A stretch of 7,551 nucleotides of DNA. It comes from an uncultured Opitutales bacterium (lineage in GTDB: Bacteria; Verrucomicrobiota; Verrucomicrobiia; Opitutales; Intestinicryptomonadaceae). Where the stretch lies: positions 1 through 7,551 of the forward strand of contig URYY01000108.1 of assembly GCA_900552245.1 (NCBI GenBank), written 5' to 3'. Positions 6,667-7,551 of the stretch are shown one piece after another; positions within the stretch are counted from its first letter, which is position 1; each line of letters begins with the position of its first letter. Below the pieces are notes generated by a model. That model searched no databases. It was not told where the DNA came from and was given only the letters and a program-made list of their open reading frames with translations. The position numbers and the translations under genes were made by a program.

Positions 6667-7087
6667 TTTTATAATCCTTAGCATTTTGGGTTTGGGTGCG
6701 TTTTGCGTCCAAACCTTTGCTGCGCCCAGACGCCCGGCTGCGGTTTTGACGGAATTTAAAAAGCCTGAAAAAAAGAAGAAAGTTTTTAGGGAAAGCGAAG
6801 TTGATTTTAGGCTCGGCAATGTCATCTGGAAGCAGGATAAGCTTGTTGCCGTGTATTTGCTTTCAACATCGCGCAGCATGCCGCCGGGTTGGAGCAGTGT
6901 GTTTTACGTATGCGATGAGAGAATGACTCCGGTTGCGACCGTAGTTGAGCTGGGTGTAAGCCACAGGAATTGTTCGATGTTTTTAATTTCAGAGGGGGAA
7001 GTCGAATTGGGCGACAATGTATTTGTAAAATATATTCCCCCTGAATTGCCGCAAAATAGCCAAGATGGCAGGGAAGCTAAATTGTAG
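6620..7087 (+). CDS. small exported protein of unknown function, overlapping rpoD
   Basis: From the ATG at 6620 the product has 155 residues. It opens with a clear type I signal peptide: basic RRARR, the core ISFIILSILGLGAF, and a likely cut in QTFA|AP. The mature protein begins with a Pro/Lys/Arg-rich linker (PRRPAAV to KKPEKKKK) and ends in a compact segment with alternating hydrophobic residues (from VDFRLGNVIW to VELGDNVFVKYIPPE) that suggests a small beta-barrel or OB/SH3-like fold. Two cysteines in that segment (codons 107-109 nt-frame positions 6911-6913 and 6971-6973) could form a disulphide. I do not recognise the family. The frame is also open from an ATG at 6593, and a TTG at 6635 would fit the signal peptide as well; 6620 has a GAGG 12 nt upstream and a moderate 47-bp overlap with rpoD, suggesting translational coupling. 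Stop at 7085-7087. Confidence 0.75.
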   Translation: MQGLGLISLRRARRISFIILSILGLGAFCVQTFAAPRRPAAVLTEFKKPEKKKKVFRESEVDFRLGNVIWKQDKLVAVYLLSTSRSMPPGWSSVFYVCDERMTPVATVVELGVSHRNCSMFLISEGEVELGDNVFVKYIPPELPQNSQDGREAKL

Positions 7088-7153
7088 GCGATTGTCCGTT
7101 TATAGCGGCATAGTCTGAGAGGCGGGTAACTAGCAACTTTTGCCGGTTTCAAA

Positions 7154-7170
7154 TTTGTAAGCCTTATAAA
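7154..7170. promoter_or_regulatory. operator-like palindrome upstream of lpxC
   Basis: TTTGTAAGCCTTATAAA is a 17-bp odd palindrome centred on C7162. Seven of its eight arm positions are complementary, the exception being G7157 against T7167. It ends four bases before the TTGACA box of the candidate lpxC promoter, where an activator or repressor dimer could act. It is AT-rich, so chance cannot be excluded, and no regulator is identified. Confidence 0.35.
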
Positions 7171-7174
7171 AATC

Positions 7175-7205
7175 TTGACAGAATTGTCTTTTCGGAGAAG
7201 ATAAC
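7175..7205 (+). promoter_or_regulatory. candidate lpxC promoter
   Basis: A consensus TTGACA at 7175-7180 is followed after 19 bp by GATAAC at 7200-7205 (4 of 6); the overlapping AGATAA at 7199-7204 would give an 18-bp spacer. The start of transcription would lie near 7212, about 42 nt before the lpxC ATG. It is the best -35 box in any intergenic part of the window. The spacer is wide and the -10 imperfect, which suggests regulated or moderate activity. Confidence 0.55.
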
Positions 7206-7215
7206 TCAGCTTGTT

Positions 7216-7240
7216 TACACCGCCTATGGGTGTATTTTAT
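7216..7240 (+). terminator. short hairpin plus T-run before lpxC (terminator, attenuator or 5' stem)
   Basis: TACACC at 7216-7221 pairs perfectly with GGTGTA at 7229-7234 across a 7-nt loop, and TTTTAT follows at once. The layout resembles a weak intrinsic terminator that could end the dnaG-rpoD transcript. The stem is only six pairs and the T-run four, so it would be inefficient. Relative to the candidate lpxC promoter it would sit within a few nt of the RNA 5' end, so an mRNA-stabilising or translation-modulating stem is an equally good reading. No better terminator is visible in 7088-7215. Confidence 0.35.
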
Positions 7241-7253
7241 CGTATATTACACA

Positions 7254-7551
7254 ATGAAGCAGCGCACAATACTAAGAGAAGTAAGCATAAATGGCAAATC
7301 GCTACACACCGCCGCAGACGTCACCATGACGCTCAAGCCGGCGCCAGTTGGAACCGGCATAGTTTTTAAGCGTGTGGATCTGTATGGAAAGCCTGAAATA
7401 AAGCCTTCGATTGAGCTAGTTGACGATCTTGTAAGGAATACGGGAATCGCCCAGGGGCATGTTAAGTTGCATACGATAGAGCACGTTATGTCCGCCTTGT
7501 GGGCTATGGATATAGACAATGTATTCATAGAGATGAATGCCGCTGAACCTC
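7254..7551 (+). CDS. lpxC: UDP-3-O-acyl-N-acetylglucosamine deacetylase LpxC (N-terminal part)
   Basis: LpxC is a cytoplasmic zinc amidase that removes the acetyl group from UDP-3-O-acyl-GlcNAc, the committed step of lipid A synthesis. Only 99 codons are present; the gene continues past the right edge. The visible part matches the family from its first residues: MKQRTI, SLHTA at 16-20 (GLHTG in most homologues), VTMTLKPAP at 23-31, FKRVDLYGKP at 38-47, and TIEHVMSAL at 74-82 holding the expected general base Glu76 and zinc ligand His77, followed by IDNVFIEM. The other zinc ligands lie beyond the window. No Shine-Dalgarno precedes the ATG. In Bacteroidota and several Verrucomicrobiota lpxC is fused to fabZ; the length of this one cannot be judged here. 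Confidence 0.95.
   Translation, partial: MKQRTILREVSINGKSLHTAADVTMTLKPAPVGTGIVFKRVDLYGKPEIKPSIELVDDLVRNTGIAQGHVKLHTIEHVMSALWAMDIDNVFIEMNAAEP

Noticed and set aside
6487..6879. 130-codon minus-strand frame across the rpoD end and the next gene
   Set aside because: It is opposite sigma region 4 and a signal-peptide gene, both better supported; there is no recognisable product.
7133..7160. Possible tRNA-like or terminator stem (GCAA-CTT-TTGC followed by GGTTTCAAATTTG)
   Set aside because: The stem is only four pairs, no acceptor or anticodon arms can be formed around it, and no T-run follows.

Overview
The window looks like ordinary chromosomal sequence from a Gram-negative bacterium. The best guess at lineage is the PVC group, probably Verrucomicrobiota (Opitutae-like). 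The reasons are a DnaG whose zinc ribbon has lost its metal ligands, a primary sigma factor with a long Lys/Ala/Pro-rich N-terminal extension, a lipoprotein signal and an lpxC gene (lipid A synthesis, hence an outer membrane). The lineage call rests on remembered family features, not on a search. I see no tRNA, rRNA, insertion sequence, CRISPR array, phage gene or other mobile element.

Layout. On the minus strand, 975..1 is a 5'-complete gene running off the left edge; it encodes an exported DUF362-like protein. A 44-bp gap (976-1019) separates it from a divergent plus-strand cluster. That cluster contains a TPR lipoprotein (1020-2783), the primase dnaG (2805-4601), the primary sigma factor rpoD (4615-6666), and a small exported protein of unknown function whose start overlaps the end of rpoD (about 6620-7087). 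After a 166-bp intergenic region comes the beginning of lpxC (7254 to the right edge). That region holds an operator-like palindrome, a TTGACA promoter and a short hairpin.

How they fit together. dnaG-rpoD is the core of the classical macromolecular-synthesis operon (replication initiation plus transcription initiation); the usual rpsU partner is absent and a TPR lipoprotein occupies the upstream position. The gaps are 21 bp and 13 bp, followed by a 47-bp overlap, so the four genes are probably cotranscribed. A promoter-like element at the end of dnaG could give rpoD a separate transcript. lpxC seems to have its own promoter.

None of the six start codons has a strong Shine-Dalgarno sequence at the usual distance, and several candidate promoters imply very short leaders, so initiation here may be largely SD-independent. 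The points most worth a second look are the zinc-ligand-free DnaG, the histone H1-like tail on RpoD, the candidate regulatory architecture before lpxC, and the unassigned exported protein coupled to rpoD. I did not find a convincing new multi-gene system.
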